Shown here: positions 6,317 through 12,336 of the stretch, in pieces
How positions within the stretch are numbered: position 1 is the first letter of the stretch
How the letters are laid out: each line of letters opens with the position of its first letter
Source: JACPGQ01 sp039798685
GTDB lineage: Bacteria; Patescibacteriota; Microgenomatia; Levybacterales; UBA12049
Assembly: GCA_039798685.1 (NCBI GenBank)
Contig: JBDKFM010000044.1
Span: 1 to 12,336, forward strand
DNA length: 12,336 bases
Direction of reading: 5' to 3'
Notes under the pieces: generated by a model
What the model was told of the DNA's origin: nothing
The model's database searches: none
Seen by the model: only the letters and a program-made list of their open reading frames with translations
Translations under genes and position numbers: made by a program

Positions 6317-9214
6317 TCAGCGGAGAACTTTTTTCAGATACCGTCCGGTGTGAGATCTCGGATTGTCGGCAATTTCTTTCGGGCTACCCTGTGCGACAAT
6401 CTCACCACCCTTATCTCCACCTTCAGGTCCAAGATCCAAAATCCAATCTGCGTTTTTTATCACATCAAGATTGTGCTCAATCACAATGACTGAATTTCCC
6501 TGCTCAACAATTTTGCGGAGTACTATGAGTAGCTTCTCCAGATCAGCAAAGTGTAATCCCGTGGTCGGCTCATCAAGAATATACAATGCATCCCGTCCTT
6601 TTTTCGCAAGTTCCGTTGCGAGTTTTACACGTTGTGCTTCTCCACCCGACAACGTCGTCGCGGGCTGTCCTATCCCGATATACCCAAGCCCCACGTCTTT
6701 GAGAGTTTGTAACTTGTGCGCAAGTCCCGGAACATAGGAAAAAAACTCCAGCGCCTGATCCACACTCATATCCAACACTTCAGCAATGTTTTTTCCGTTA
6801 AACAATATCTCAAGTGCCTCACGTGTATACTGTTGCCCGTTACACACCTCACACGTGACGTACACATCTGGTAGAAATTGCATCTCAATTTTTATCTGAC
6901 CCTCACCCTCACACGACTCACATCTACCTCCCTTGACATTAAAGGAGAATCTCCCCGGTCCGTATCCTCGCATCTTCGCTTCTTTCGTTTTTGCAAATAG
7001 ATCACGAATGTAGGTAAACGCACCCGTATAGGTGACAGGATTACTCCTCGGCGTTCTTCCAATCGGAGACTGATCGATAGCAAAAACGTGGCGGATGTAC
7101 TGATCCCCTGTCATCTCCTGAAATTTCCCCGGTTTCTGCCTATGGAAAGGTCCCATTTTATTCATCAGGGCATGAAAGAGAATATCATTGACGAGTGTCG
7201 ATTTTCCGCTGCCTGATACACCTGTGACGACAACTAATTTATGGAGGGGAAACTCAGCAGTCACGTTTTTCAGATTGTGTTCTGATGCTCCTTTTATCAC
7301 AAGAGATTTTTTTTCTCCCTTTTCTTCAGCATCTACTTTCCCTTTCGGTACGGTAATTTTTCTCTTGCCATTGAGATATGATCCGGTAATAGAATTCGGA
7401 TCTTTCATCAACTCATCTATAGTGCCGTGCGCAATTATCGTGCCACCATGTGACCCTGCTCCCGGACCGAAATCAAAAATATAATCAGACTCTTCCATCG
7501 TTTCCTGATCATGCTCGACTACCAGCACACTATTTCCCAGATCCCTCAGTTTCTTCAGTGTCTGGATAAGCCTCGTGTTATCACGCTGGTGAAGTCCGAT
7601 TGAGGGTTCATCAAGTACATACAAAACCCCGGTCAATCCGCTTCCGATCTGTGATGCCAATCTGATTCTCTGAGCCTCACCTCCTGCAAGTGTTGTCGCT
7701 GAGCGTGAGAGTGTCAGATACTCAAGGCCGACATCAACAAGAAAATGTAGCCTTTCACGTATCTCACGGATAATCAATTTTCCTATCTCATTCTCTCGCG
7801 GTGAAAGTTTAGCGAGAACGCCATCAATAAATGCTGATGCGTTCCCTATCGACATATCACTTACGGAAACTATTGATTTCCCGTCAACCGTGACGGAGAG
7901 CGCTTCCTGTTTGAGTCTTGCTCCGTGGCAGACGTCGCAGACTTCATAGCGCATAAATTTCTCAATTTGTGTCTTGATATATGCCGACTCTGACTGCTCA
8001 TATCTACTTCTGAGTTCATGCGCAATCCCCCTAAAAGACTCCTCAATCGTCGTCATACTTCCCCATCTGTTTTCCCCCTTTACCCTGTAGGCTTTCCCGC
8101 CAGTACCGCGGAGGAGCAACTCTTTCTTTTCCTTCGGCATCTCAGCAAATTTTGTATCGAGAGGTATTTCATTTTCACTGCAAAACATCTTAAATGTCCG
8201 GGAAAACCATGTATCATTTGTTGAGAGATTGAAAAATGGCAAGATGCCTCCTTCGTTTATCGAAAGATTTTCATTAAAGATAAGTTCTTGATCTACATCG
8301 AGTACCCGGCCCATGCCCGTGCAGTTTGGGCACGCTCCGTGTGGAGTATTGAAGGAAAAAAGTCGCGGTTCTACTTCCTGTATCGAAATATTATCGACAG
8401 GACATGCGAATTTTTCAGAGAAGAGGACATCTTCCATTTTTGCAGGCTTCTCAGGAATCTCAAATGACGCATCTTTTATGATTGCCGTTATCATCTCTCC
8501 CTCGCCATAGGTGAGCGCTTGCTCAACGTCATTTGAGACGCGGACACGATCAGTTTCTTTTGCGATCGTGAGCGAATCGATGACGAGATCGATTGAATGC
8601 TTGTTGGTTTTAATGAGAACGAGATCTTCATCGAGTGCATAGATCCTTTTATCAATTCTTACCTTTCTAAATCCGCGTTTTCTGAAGTTGGCAAAAAGCT
8701 CGGTATATTCGCCCCTTCTGTCTTTGACGATCGGTGCAAGAATCAAGATCCTCGTCGGACGTCTCCCTTCCTCAGGATGTGTCTCCGGGATGCGCAGGAT
8801 TGCATCGACGATCTGTTCTTTTGACTGTCTCTCGATCTCACGTCCGCACTTCGGACAATGTGGGTGACCGACTCTCGCAAATAGCAACCTGAGATAATCA
8901 TAAATCTCAGTGACTGTACCGACTGTCGAGCGGGGATTGTGTGAGGTTGATTTTTGGTCGATTGAGATTGCGGGCGATAATCCCTCAATGAGATCGACAT
9001 CGGGTTTTTTCATCGTACCGAGAAACTGCCTCGCATATGAGGAGAGACTTTCCACGTACCGCCTCTGTCCTTCGGCATAGATAGTGTCAAATGCCAGTGA
9101 CGATTTTCCGCTACCGGACAACCCCGTCAGCACAACGAGTTTGTTCTTCGGGATCTCCATGTCAATATTTTTTAGGTTGTGTTCTCTGGCGCCTTTTACT
9201 TTAATAGTTTCCAT
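6317..9214 (-). CDS. uvrA: UvrA, excinuclease ABC subunit A
   Basis: 965 residues, full length (E. coli UvrA is 940). UvrA is the damage-sensing ATPase dimer that loads UvrB in nucleotide excision repair. It has two ABC modules: Walker A GLSGSGKSS at 31-39 and GVSGSGKST at 665-673, with signatures LAGGEAQRIRLA and LSGGEAQRVKLA and Walker B strands VLYVLDEPSIGLH and ALYILDEPTTGLH. The C-terminal zinc module is intact (Cys765, Cys768, Cys788, Cys791), and CDVCHG is present in the insertion region. In the N-terminal zinc module the pattern is Cys271-P-V-Asp274 with Cys295 and Cys298, so one expected Cys is Asp. The ATG at 9214 begins a standard METIKVKGAREHNLKN opening. No Shine-Dalgarno is seen; a good promoter lies about 40 bp upstream. 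It heads the uvrA-transglutaminase-uvrC row. Confidence 0.97.
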   Translation of the reverse strand: METIKVKGAREHNLKNIDMEIPKNKLVVLTGLSGSGKSSLAFDTIYAEGQRRYVESLSSYARQFLGTMKKPDVDLIEGLSPAISIDQKSTSHNPRSTVGTVTEIYDYLRLLFARVGHPHCPKCGREIERQSKEQIVDAILRIPETHPEEGRRPTRILILAPIVKDRRGEYTELFANFRKRGFRKVRIDKRIYALDEDLVLIKTNKHSIDLVIDSLTIAKETDRVRVSNDVEQALTYGEGEMITAIIKDASFEIPEKPAKMEDVLFSEKFACPVDNISIQEVEPRLFSFNTPHGACPNCTGMGRVLDVDQELIFNENLSINEGGILPFFNLSTNDTWFSRTFKMFCSENEIPLDTKFAEMPKEKKELLLRGTGGKAYRVKGENRWGSMTTIEESFRGIAHELRSRYEQSESAYIKTQIEKFMRYEVCDVCHGARLKQEALSVTVDGKSIVSVSDMSIGNASAFIDGVLAKLSPRENEIGKLIIREIRERLHFLVDVGLEYLTLSRSATTLAGGEAQRIRLASQIGSGLTGVLYVLDEPSIGLHQRDNTRLIQTLKKLRDLGNSVLVVEHDQETMEESDYIFDFGPGAGSHGGTIIAHGTIDELMKDPNSITGSYLNGKRKITVPKGKVDAEEKGEKKSLVIKGASEHNLKNVTAEFPLHKLVVVTGVSGSGKSTLVNDILFHALMNKMGPFHRQKPGKFQEMTGDQYIRHVFAIDQSPIGRTPRSNPVTYTGAFTYIRDLFAKTKEAKMRGYGPGRFSFNVKGGRCESCEGEGQIKIEMQFLPDVYVTCEVCNGQQYTREALEILFNGKNIAEVLDMSVDQALEFFSYVPGLAHKLQTLKDVGLGYIGIGQPATTLSGGEAQRVKLATELAKKGRDALYILDEPTTGLHFADLEKLLIVLRKIVEQGNSVIVIEHNLDVIKNADWILDLGPEGGDKGGEIVAQGSPKEIADNPRSHTGRYLKKVLR

Positions 9215-9252
9215 AAAAATTGTGAGTGATTACAAAATGGGAGCAATCAACA

Positions 9253-9281
9253 AGTATAGGCTATTTGAGGGTAAATTACAA
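9253..9281 (-). promoter_or_regulatory. uvrA promoter
   Basis: On the - strand TTGTAA (9281-9276) is followed by a 17-bp spacer and TATACT (9258-9253). Matches to consensus are four of six and five of six. Transcription would start near 9246, leaving a leader of about 32 nt before the uvrA ATG at 9214. I looked for LexA-type boxes (CTGT-N8-ACAG and GAAC-N4-GTTC) in 9215-9358 and found none, so SOS control is not supported by sequence. Confidence 0.55.
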
Positions 9282-9292
9282 TCAACCGCCTC

Positions 9293-9323
9293 GTCTGATA
9301 CTTGAACAGATTGATGATCAGAC
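9293..9323 (+). repeat. Inverted repeat between divergent uvrA and the 9359 gene
   Basis: Perfect 7-bp arms GTCTGAT (9293-9299) and ATCAGAC (9317-9323) enclose 17 bp. It lies just upstream of the uvrA -35 box and about 24 bp before the -10 of the + strand gene, so an operator shared by both is possible. The right arm is followed by TTTT, so a weak hairpin is an alternative reading. Arms of 7 bp can occur by chance. Confidence 0.35.
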
Positions 9324-9346
9324 TTTTCTCAACTGAGTACATATAG

Positions 9347-9352
9347 TACAAT
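9347..9352 (+). promoter_or_regulatory. -10 box of the 9359 gene, leaderless layout
   Basis: TACAAT, five of six to consensus, ends 6 nt before the ATG at 9359. A second candidate, TATAGT (9342-9347), overlaps it. The -35 region is poor (TTTTCT at 17 bp). No Shine-Dalgarno lies before the ATG. Confidence 0.35.
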
Positions 9353-9358
9353 CTCGGC

Positions 9359-10021
9359 ATGCAAAATAGAAGAGAATATTCACACTATGAAACCGAGAAT
9401 ATATCCCAAAGCTACGGAGAGGTCTTGAGCTTCGGGAGAGCAATCAGATACCTCGACATGAATTTTGAAAGATTCCGTAACGATGTAGTACACGGCATTG
9501 CCCCATCACTTAGATATGGTGTTATTCGGGACGAGAGTCCTGACGTTGTGAGTGTGACTGCGGTTTCTAATCAAGAAAGTATCGATGAGAAAATTGCCAC
9601 TGCATTTAGAGATAATCCTTACTTCCGCTTTCTTGTAAGAGGCGATCAGGGTATGGAGGGTGATTTGTGTATCCCATTTGCATATGTGTTAGACCTCACT
9701 CGGATTGCAAAGCAGCAAAATGTAAAATGTGTAAAGCAAGGCTGGATTGCTGATGAATTAGGACCACATTATCAAGGCCTTGAAGCGTATGTTGAGACTC
9801 CTGGAGTTGGCCTCGATTGGGAGGGAGAAGTGCGAATTAGTTTTAATGACTTTATTCATGAGAGATGCATCGATCTCTCCGCATGTGACGGTGTGCTTCT
9901 TCAGGAACAACATGTGCCTGATGTAAAAAATTGGGCATATACAATAAGACAGGAAAGTCTTTTTGTGCCGACAGTGCCGATACTTAGGTCTCGTGATGCA
10001 GAGTTTCTAGGTGTTCTCTGA
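9359..10021 (+). CDS. Hypothetical protein, 220 residues
   Basis: I do not recognise this protein. It is predicted soluble: no signal peptide and no membrane helix. Composition is balanced and acidic overall, with mixed alpha/beta-looking segments such as FGRAIRYLDMNFERFRNDVV (residues 25-44) and the hydrophobic strand CIPFAYVLDLTRIA near 103-116. Cysteines are scattered (near 103, 122, 169 and 175) without a CxxC motif, so a zinc site is not suggested. A sampled line shows about 45% G+C, matching the uvr genes and unlike the genes to its right, so it seems to belong to the host backbone. It is divergent from uvrA across 144 bp and has its own candidate -10 box directly before the ATG. No functional call is justified. 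Confidence 0.75.
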   Translation: MQNRREYSHYETENISQSYGEVLSFGRAIRYLDMNFERFRNDVVHGIAPSLRYGVIRDESPDVVSVTAVSNQESIDEKIATAFRDNPYFRFLVRGDQGMEGDLCIPFAYVLDLTRIAKQQNVKCVKQGWIADELGPHYQGLEAYVETPGVGLDWEGEVRISFNDFIHERCIDLSACDGVLLQEQHVPDVKNWAYTIRQESLFVPTVPILRSRDAEFLGVL

Positions 10022-10059
10022 AATTAATTTTTCATGATAGATAATAGTGAGCCGACTGT

Positions 10060-10215
10060 TCAGACTTTGGAACGGATTTGGGAATACTTCTTGGAGGTCT
10101 TCGGAGTTTTGGAAGATTTTATTGCGTCTTCTTCCTGAAGCTCTTTTTCAGCCATTTCAAACAAGATTCTAGCTAAATTATCTAAAATCTCATCTTCTTC
10201 CTTGGTTAAATCCAT
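10060..10215 (-). CDS. Small charged protein, 51 residues (hypothetical)
   Basis: An ATG at 10215 opens a 51-codon frame ending in TGA at 10060-10062. The first half (MDLTKEEDEILDNLARILFE, continuing to about residue 30) is acidic and has helix-like spacing of Leu/Ile. The second half is basic and low-complexity with repeated Ser/Thr-Lys steps (SSKTPKTSKKY). The acidic-helix plus basic-tail layout and the sensible start suggest a real small protein, perhaps a DNA-binding or antitoxin-like regulator, but no family is recognised. It fills most of an otherwise empty 218-bp gap and is divergent from the 10240 gene with only 24 bp between the start codons. A CATAAT box lies 5 nt before its ATG; there is no Shine-Dalgarno. 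Confidence 0.45.
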   Translation of the reverse strand: MDLTKEEDEILDNLARILFEMAEKELQEEDAIKSSKTPKTSKKYSQIRSKV

Positions 10216-10220
10216 AAGCT

Positions 10221-10226
10221 ATTATG
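10221..10226 (-). promoter_or_regulatory. Candidate -10 box for the 51-residue ORF
   Basis: CATAAT on the - strand, five of six to consensus, 5 nt before the ATG at 10215. It lies back to back with the + strand -10 box of the 10240 gene, one base apart, so the two promoters could not both be occupied at once. No -35 match is seen. Confidence 0.3.
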
Positions 10227-10233
10227 CTATATT
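10225..10233 (+). promoter_or_regulatory. Extended -10 promoter of the 10240 gene, leaderless layout
   Basis: TGC followed by TATATT (10228-10233) forms an extended -10 element (TGn plus hexamer). Exactly 6 nt then separate it from the ATG at 10240, and no Shine-Dalgarno fits in that space. A clear -35 is absent, which is acceptable for extended -10 promoters. Confidence 0.45.
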
Positions 10234-10239
10234 TACAAC

Positions 10240-10914
10240 ATGAAATACGATGAGAATCGGTGGTTTTCTTTAAGGTTTGGAGTCCATCATTTATGGCGAT
10301 TACGGAAAAGATATGGCGAAGAAGTACTTAATGGAAATAAGTATCAGAAAGAGAGAGAAGCATGGATTGTTGCTGTAACTTTATTGGGAATAACCAAAAT
10401 AACCACAGAGACATGGTGGATAAAAATTCCTAAAGAAGACCCTCCAGACATAAACGCAATGACTCTTACACCAGATGAGGTGAAGAATTGGAATTATGTA
10501 AATTATAGGGATGTTGAAGTAATGGAAATCACTAAATATTCGAAAAATAATATTATTGATGACATTCTACAAAAGATAAAAAACAAATACTATGGAGACA
10601 AAACAGGGTTAGTTGTTTATCTCAGAAGAGACGAAAATATTCCAAATATGAAATTGCTATCCGAGGAAATAAGGGATAGGGTATGCAATATTGCTGATAT
10701 ATGGATTGTTGGAAATACGAAGCCTGATACAAATGATTTTATAGTATTCAGCATATTTCCTAATGTTCAAGTGGTAAATTTTAATGTTGATGAAGAAATT
10801 AATAAGATTTTACCTGGAGATACAATTGATTTGTCCAGAGCAAAGGGAACAAAAGCTGAACTTGTAAAAGGTGTCTTTCCTGTTGTGTTTAATCCACGAC
10901 GACTAAACGTTTAG
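10240..10914 (+). CDS. Hypothetical protein, 224 residues; possible PD-(D/E)xK-like fold
   Basis: No family is recognised with certainty. The protein is soluble, AT-rich in coding and mixed alpha/beta. The order of elements resembles nuclease-like PD-(D/E)xK folds: an N-terminal helix with acidic residues (YQKEREAW, Glu38 and Glu40), then KEDPPD with Asp70, then a strand DVEVMEITKY with Glu93 and Glu96, then a helix (NNIIDDILQKIKNKYYG), a strand TGLVVYLRR and a later strand ADIWIVG. The usual Lys after the last acidic residue would be Thr98, with Lys99 next to it, so the active site is not convincing. It sits at the edge of a low-G+C segment facing a restriction-linked peptidase operon, which makes a defence role plausible but unproven. 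The stop is 71 bp from the convergent gene. Confidence 0.7.
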   Translation: MKYDENRWFSLRFGVHHLWRLRKRYGEEVLNGNKYQKEREAWIVAVTLLGITKITTETWWIKIPKEDPPDINAMTLTPDEVKNWNYVNYRDVEVMEITKYSKNNIIDDILQKIKNKYYGDKTGLVVYLRRDENIPNMKLLSEEIRDRVCNIADIWIVGNTKPDTNDFIVFSIFPNVQVVNFNVDEEINKILPGDTIDLSRAKGTKAELVKGVFPVVFNPRRLNV

Positions 10915-10985
10915 TGTGAACAACAATTTTTCTATTTCAAACACTATTATAGATGAATTTGTCCAAATAATTAAGGACTGGAAGA

Positions 10986-11600
10986 TTATTTTTGAGGCGA
11001 ATCGGCCTTACTTTGCTCCTGTTTTTGCTTATGGTGCTTAATTACGATTGGCTTCACACCTTTATATAGAGGGTGATTTAGGTAATATCCACCTCCAGAA
11101 TTATAATCCTTAACTTTTTCTTCCGTATCAAGTGGAATATATGTAGTTTCCTCAGTAGAGGTCATTTCAATATAATCACCTAAAAACTTTTTATTGAGTG
11201 CTTTATCGTAAGCATGCTTGTCCATTCCTTCCGTAGCTATAGGAATTCTATATAGAAGTCCATTTTTCATTTTATATACTCTATACTCAATTCCTGTTTC
11301 CTCATCTGTGAATGTTTCTTTTAAGAGCTTCGCATGTTTAGATTTCAAATGTCGTTCCATGCCCATCATTGTGAATTCTTCTTTGCCTTTAGCATCTGCC
11401 GAGCTATATGCGTCAGTAATGATTTTCATTTTTAACCACACCCAATCACCTTTTCCCTCATTAAGTTGCTTCCAGTCTTGAGATTGCTGTTCTTTAGTTC
11501 CATTTATAAGAATGTGAACGACAGATTTATAAACTTCATCAAAGTTATATTTCGGCTCTTTAGGTTTTGTATCTTGTTTAGATTGAGTAGTCTTTGTCAT
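10986..11600 (-). CDS. Hypothetical lysine-rich protein, 204 residues
   Basis: Third gene of the - strand row behind the YgjP-like peptidase; its ATG overlaps that gene's TGA (ATGA), and AAGGA lies 11 nt upstream, so the two are probably co-translated. The protein is soluble and highly charged. Both ends are Lys/Gln-rich and look disordered (MTKTTQSKQDTKPKEPKY at the start; KHHKQKQEQSKADSPQK at the end). The middle looks folded: DWVWLKMKIITDAY (about 52-65), then ETGIEYRVYKMKNGLLYRIP (about 100-119) with beta-strand character, then SGGGYYLNHPLYKGVKPI (about 168-185). No cysteines, membrane helices or known catalytic motif are seen. I cannot name a family. Its fixed position after the peptidase suggests a linked role, for example substrate, inhibitor or partner. 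Confidence 0.75.
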   Translation of the reverse strand: MTKTTQSKQDTKPKEPKYNFDEVYKSVVHILINGTKEQQSQDWKQLNEGKGDWVWLKMKIITDAYSSADAKGKEEFTMMGMERHLKSKHAKLLKETFTDEETGIEYRVYKMKNGLLYRIPIATEGMDKHAYDKALNKKFLGDYIEMTSTEETTYIPLDTEEKVKDYNSGGGYYLNHPLYKGVKPIVIKHHKQKQEQSKADSPQK

Positions 11601-12169
11601 GAGATCATTAGTCCTTTTAATTTTAGATCATCTACAATTTTTTGGTAGTCTGGTAATGCTTTGGCTACTAATTTCCAGAATCTAGTTGAATGATTAAATT
11701 CTTTTAGGTGGCAAAGCTCATGGATCAAGATATAATCTCTCATCTTGGGTGACAAGAAAAGAATTTTGTAGTTAAAGTTAAGATTTCTTTTTCTTGAGCA
11801 GCTTCCCCAACGAGTTTTATGATTCTTTATTGAAACGGAATTGAATTTATACTGAAAGTGTTTTTTATTAAGCTCTGTAAGCCTCTTATTTACCATTTCT
11901 AAGGCTTTTTCTTTGTAAACCTCGTATCCATCACTTCCAAGTTTTATTTTCTGCTTTTTATTTAATTCTTCAAAGAAGTCTATTTTTGTAAGTACCCATT
12001 GTGATTTAGCAACGACATAACGATCTACATTATTTGCAGGGAATGTTTGGGGTACTGTGACAACAAAGTTACCATCACAATAGACAGCAAGCCTCATACG
12101 CTTGGCTCGTTTACTTCTGCGTAGTGAGTAATCTACGACACGATTGTGCAGGGTGATCTGTCGTTTCAT
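11597..12169 (-). CDS. YgjP-like (DUF45 / M48-type) zinc metallopeptidase
   Basis: 190 residues. The zinc-binding HExxH motif is present as HELCH (residues 150-154: His150, Glu151, His154), within ILIHELCHLKEFNHSTRFW, where the family's conserved N-H-S-x-x-F-W follows. The other hallmark, KTRWGSCS (118-125), and the NLNFNYKILFL strand (129-139) are also present. This fits PF01863. The N-terminal half is short compared with the usual 230-residue YgjP form. It is probably cytosolic, having no signal peptide. YgjP-like peptidase genes commonly occur beside type I restriction hsdR genes, and here the start overlaps the stop of a possible hsdR (TAATG). A Shine-Dalgarno AAGGA precedes the ATG by about 8 nt. 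The downstream gene overlaps by 4 bp. Confidence 0.9.
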   Translation of the reverse strand: MKRQITLHNRVVDYSLRRSKRAKRMRLAVYCDGNFVVTVPQTFPANNVDRYVVAKSQWVLTKIDFFEELNKKQKIKLGSDGYEVYKEKALEMVNKRLTELNKKHFQYKFNSVSIKNHKTRWGSCSRKRNLNFNYKILFLSPKMRDYILIHELCHLKEFNHSTRFWKLVAKALPDYQKIVDDLKLKGLMIS

Positions 12170-12336
12170 TAAAATTTCCTTATAACTATATCTACTAGTC
12201 TATTAAGAAACTTTGGAAATTCTGTTACTTCAATTCTTCCTTTGTACTCCTTAAGTATAAGCTCCTGAATTGTTTGCTTTACACCTTTTAAGAATTCCTC
12301 ACGTTTAGAAGAATTCTGCCATCCTTCATCAAGAAT
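12169..12336 (-). CDS. C-terminal end of a large enzyme, possibly type I restriction HsdR (partial)
   Basis: The - strand is open from the window edge for 55 codons to a TAA at 12171-12169. The stop shares its last base with the ATG of the peptidase gene. The fragment begins ILDEGWQNSSKREEF, then has a helical stretch FLKGVKQTIQELILKEY and ends in FLNRLVDIVIRKF. Two basic amphipathic helices at the extreme C-terminus fit the helical tail of HsdR subunits, and the YgjP-like neighbour supports that reading. The fragment contains no helicase or nuclease motif, so the identity rests mainly on context. That this is coding is likely; that it is HsdR is about even. Confidence 0.55.
   Translation of the reverse strand: MLDEGWQNSSKREEFLKGVKQTIQELILKEYKGRIEVTEFPKFLNRLVDIVIRKF

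Noticed and set aside
6363..6737. 124-codon + strand ORF opposite uvrA
   Set aside because: It is exactly antisense to conserved UvrA C-terminal sequence (LDEPTTGLH and the ABC signature). The Ser/Pro-rich composition is that of a shadow frame.
7660..7720. Ala instead of Ser in the first UvrA ABC signature (LAGGEAQ)
   Set aside because: This variant is, to my knowledge, common in bacterial UvrA and is not a sign of inactivation.
10951..10980. Hairpin GTCC...GGAC between the convergent 10240 and 10986 genes
   Set aside because: The stem is only 4 bp with a 10-nt AT-rich loop and no clear T-run; below a level I would call a terminator.
10916..11041. GTG-started 41-codon + strand ORF right after the 10240 gene stop
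   Set aside because: It reads fairly like protein (ends FEANRPYFAPVFAYGA), but its second half overlaps the 3' end of the 204-residue - strand gene by 56 bp, there is no clear Shine-Dalgarno, and the start lies only 1 bp after a stop. Kept as a weak possibility only.

Overview
The window looks like a piece of a small, streamlined bacterial genome, most plausibly a Candidate Phyla Radiation (Patescibacteria) member and perhaps Microgenomates-like. This is inferred from gene content and style: compact proteins, nearly zero intergenic spacing, stop/start overlaps, an orphan tethered solute-binding protein, a short UvrC, and several promoters whose -10 box sits directly in front of the start codon. 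No rRNA, tRNA or CRISPR array is visible, so the assignment is not firm.

Region 1 (about 220-3230, + strand) is a tight four-gene cluster: a four-helix membrane protein of the YvlD/'phage holin 4' family, a YvcK/CofD-like protein, SecG of the Sec translocon, and a membrane-tethered family-5 solute-binding protein. Spacings are -4, +7 and +5 bp. A TTGACA-led promoter precedes the cluster and a perfect TATAAT lies in front of secG. Three of the four products act in or at the membrane.

Region 2 (3233-9214, - strand) is transcribed as uvrA, then a secreted transglutaminase-like protein, then uvrC. Two subunits of nucleotide excision repair flank an apparently unrelated extracytoplasmic enzyme. 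The end of the transglutaminase gene overlaps the uvrC start by 65 bp. Both repair proteins depart from the textbook form: UvrA has Asp in place of one zinc-ligand Cys, and UvrC lacks the C-terminal helix-hairpin-helix region and has an altered Cys cluster.

Region 3 (9215-10021) is a divergent promoter region with an inverted repeat, followed by a 220-residue protein I do not recognise. Its base composition still matches regions 1-2 (about 45% G+C in a sampled line).

Region 4 (about 10022-12336) drops to roughly 28-38% G+C in sampled lines and looks like an accessory, defence-type segment. On the - strand, reading in from the right edge, are the last 55 codons of a protein that may be a type I restriction HsdR subunit, a YgjP-like zinc metallopeptidase (TAATG overlap) and a 204-residue unknown (ATGA overlap). 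Facing them is a 224-residue + strand protein with a possible PD-(D/E)xK-like layout. Divergent from it, only 24 bp away, is an unannotated-size 51-codon ORF. The most likely place for a new system is this set: the restriction-linked peptidase operon with its unknown third gene, plus the facing candidate nuclease.
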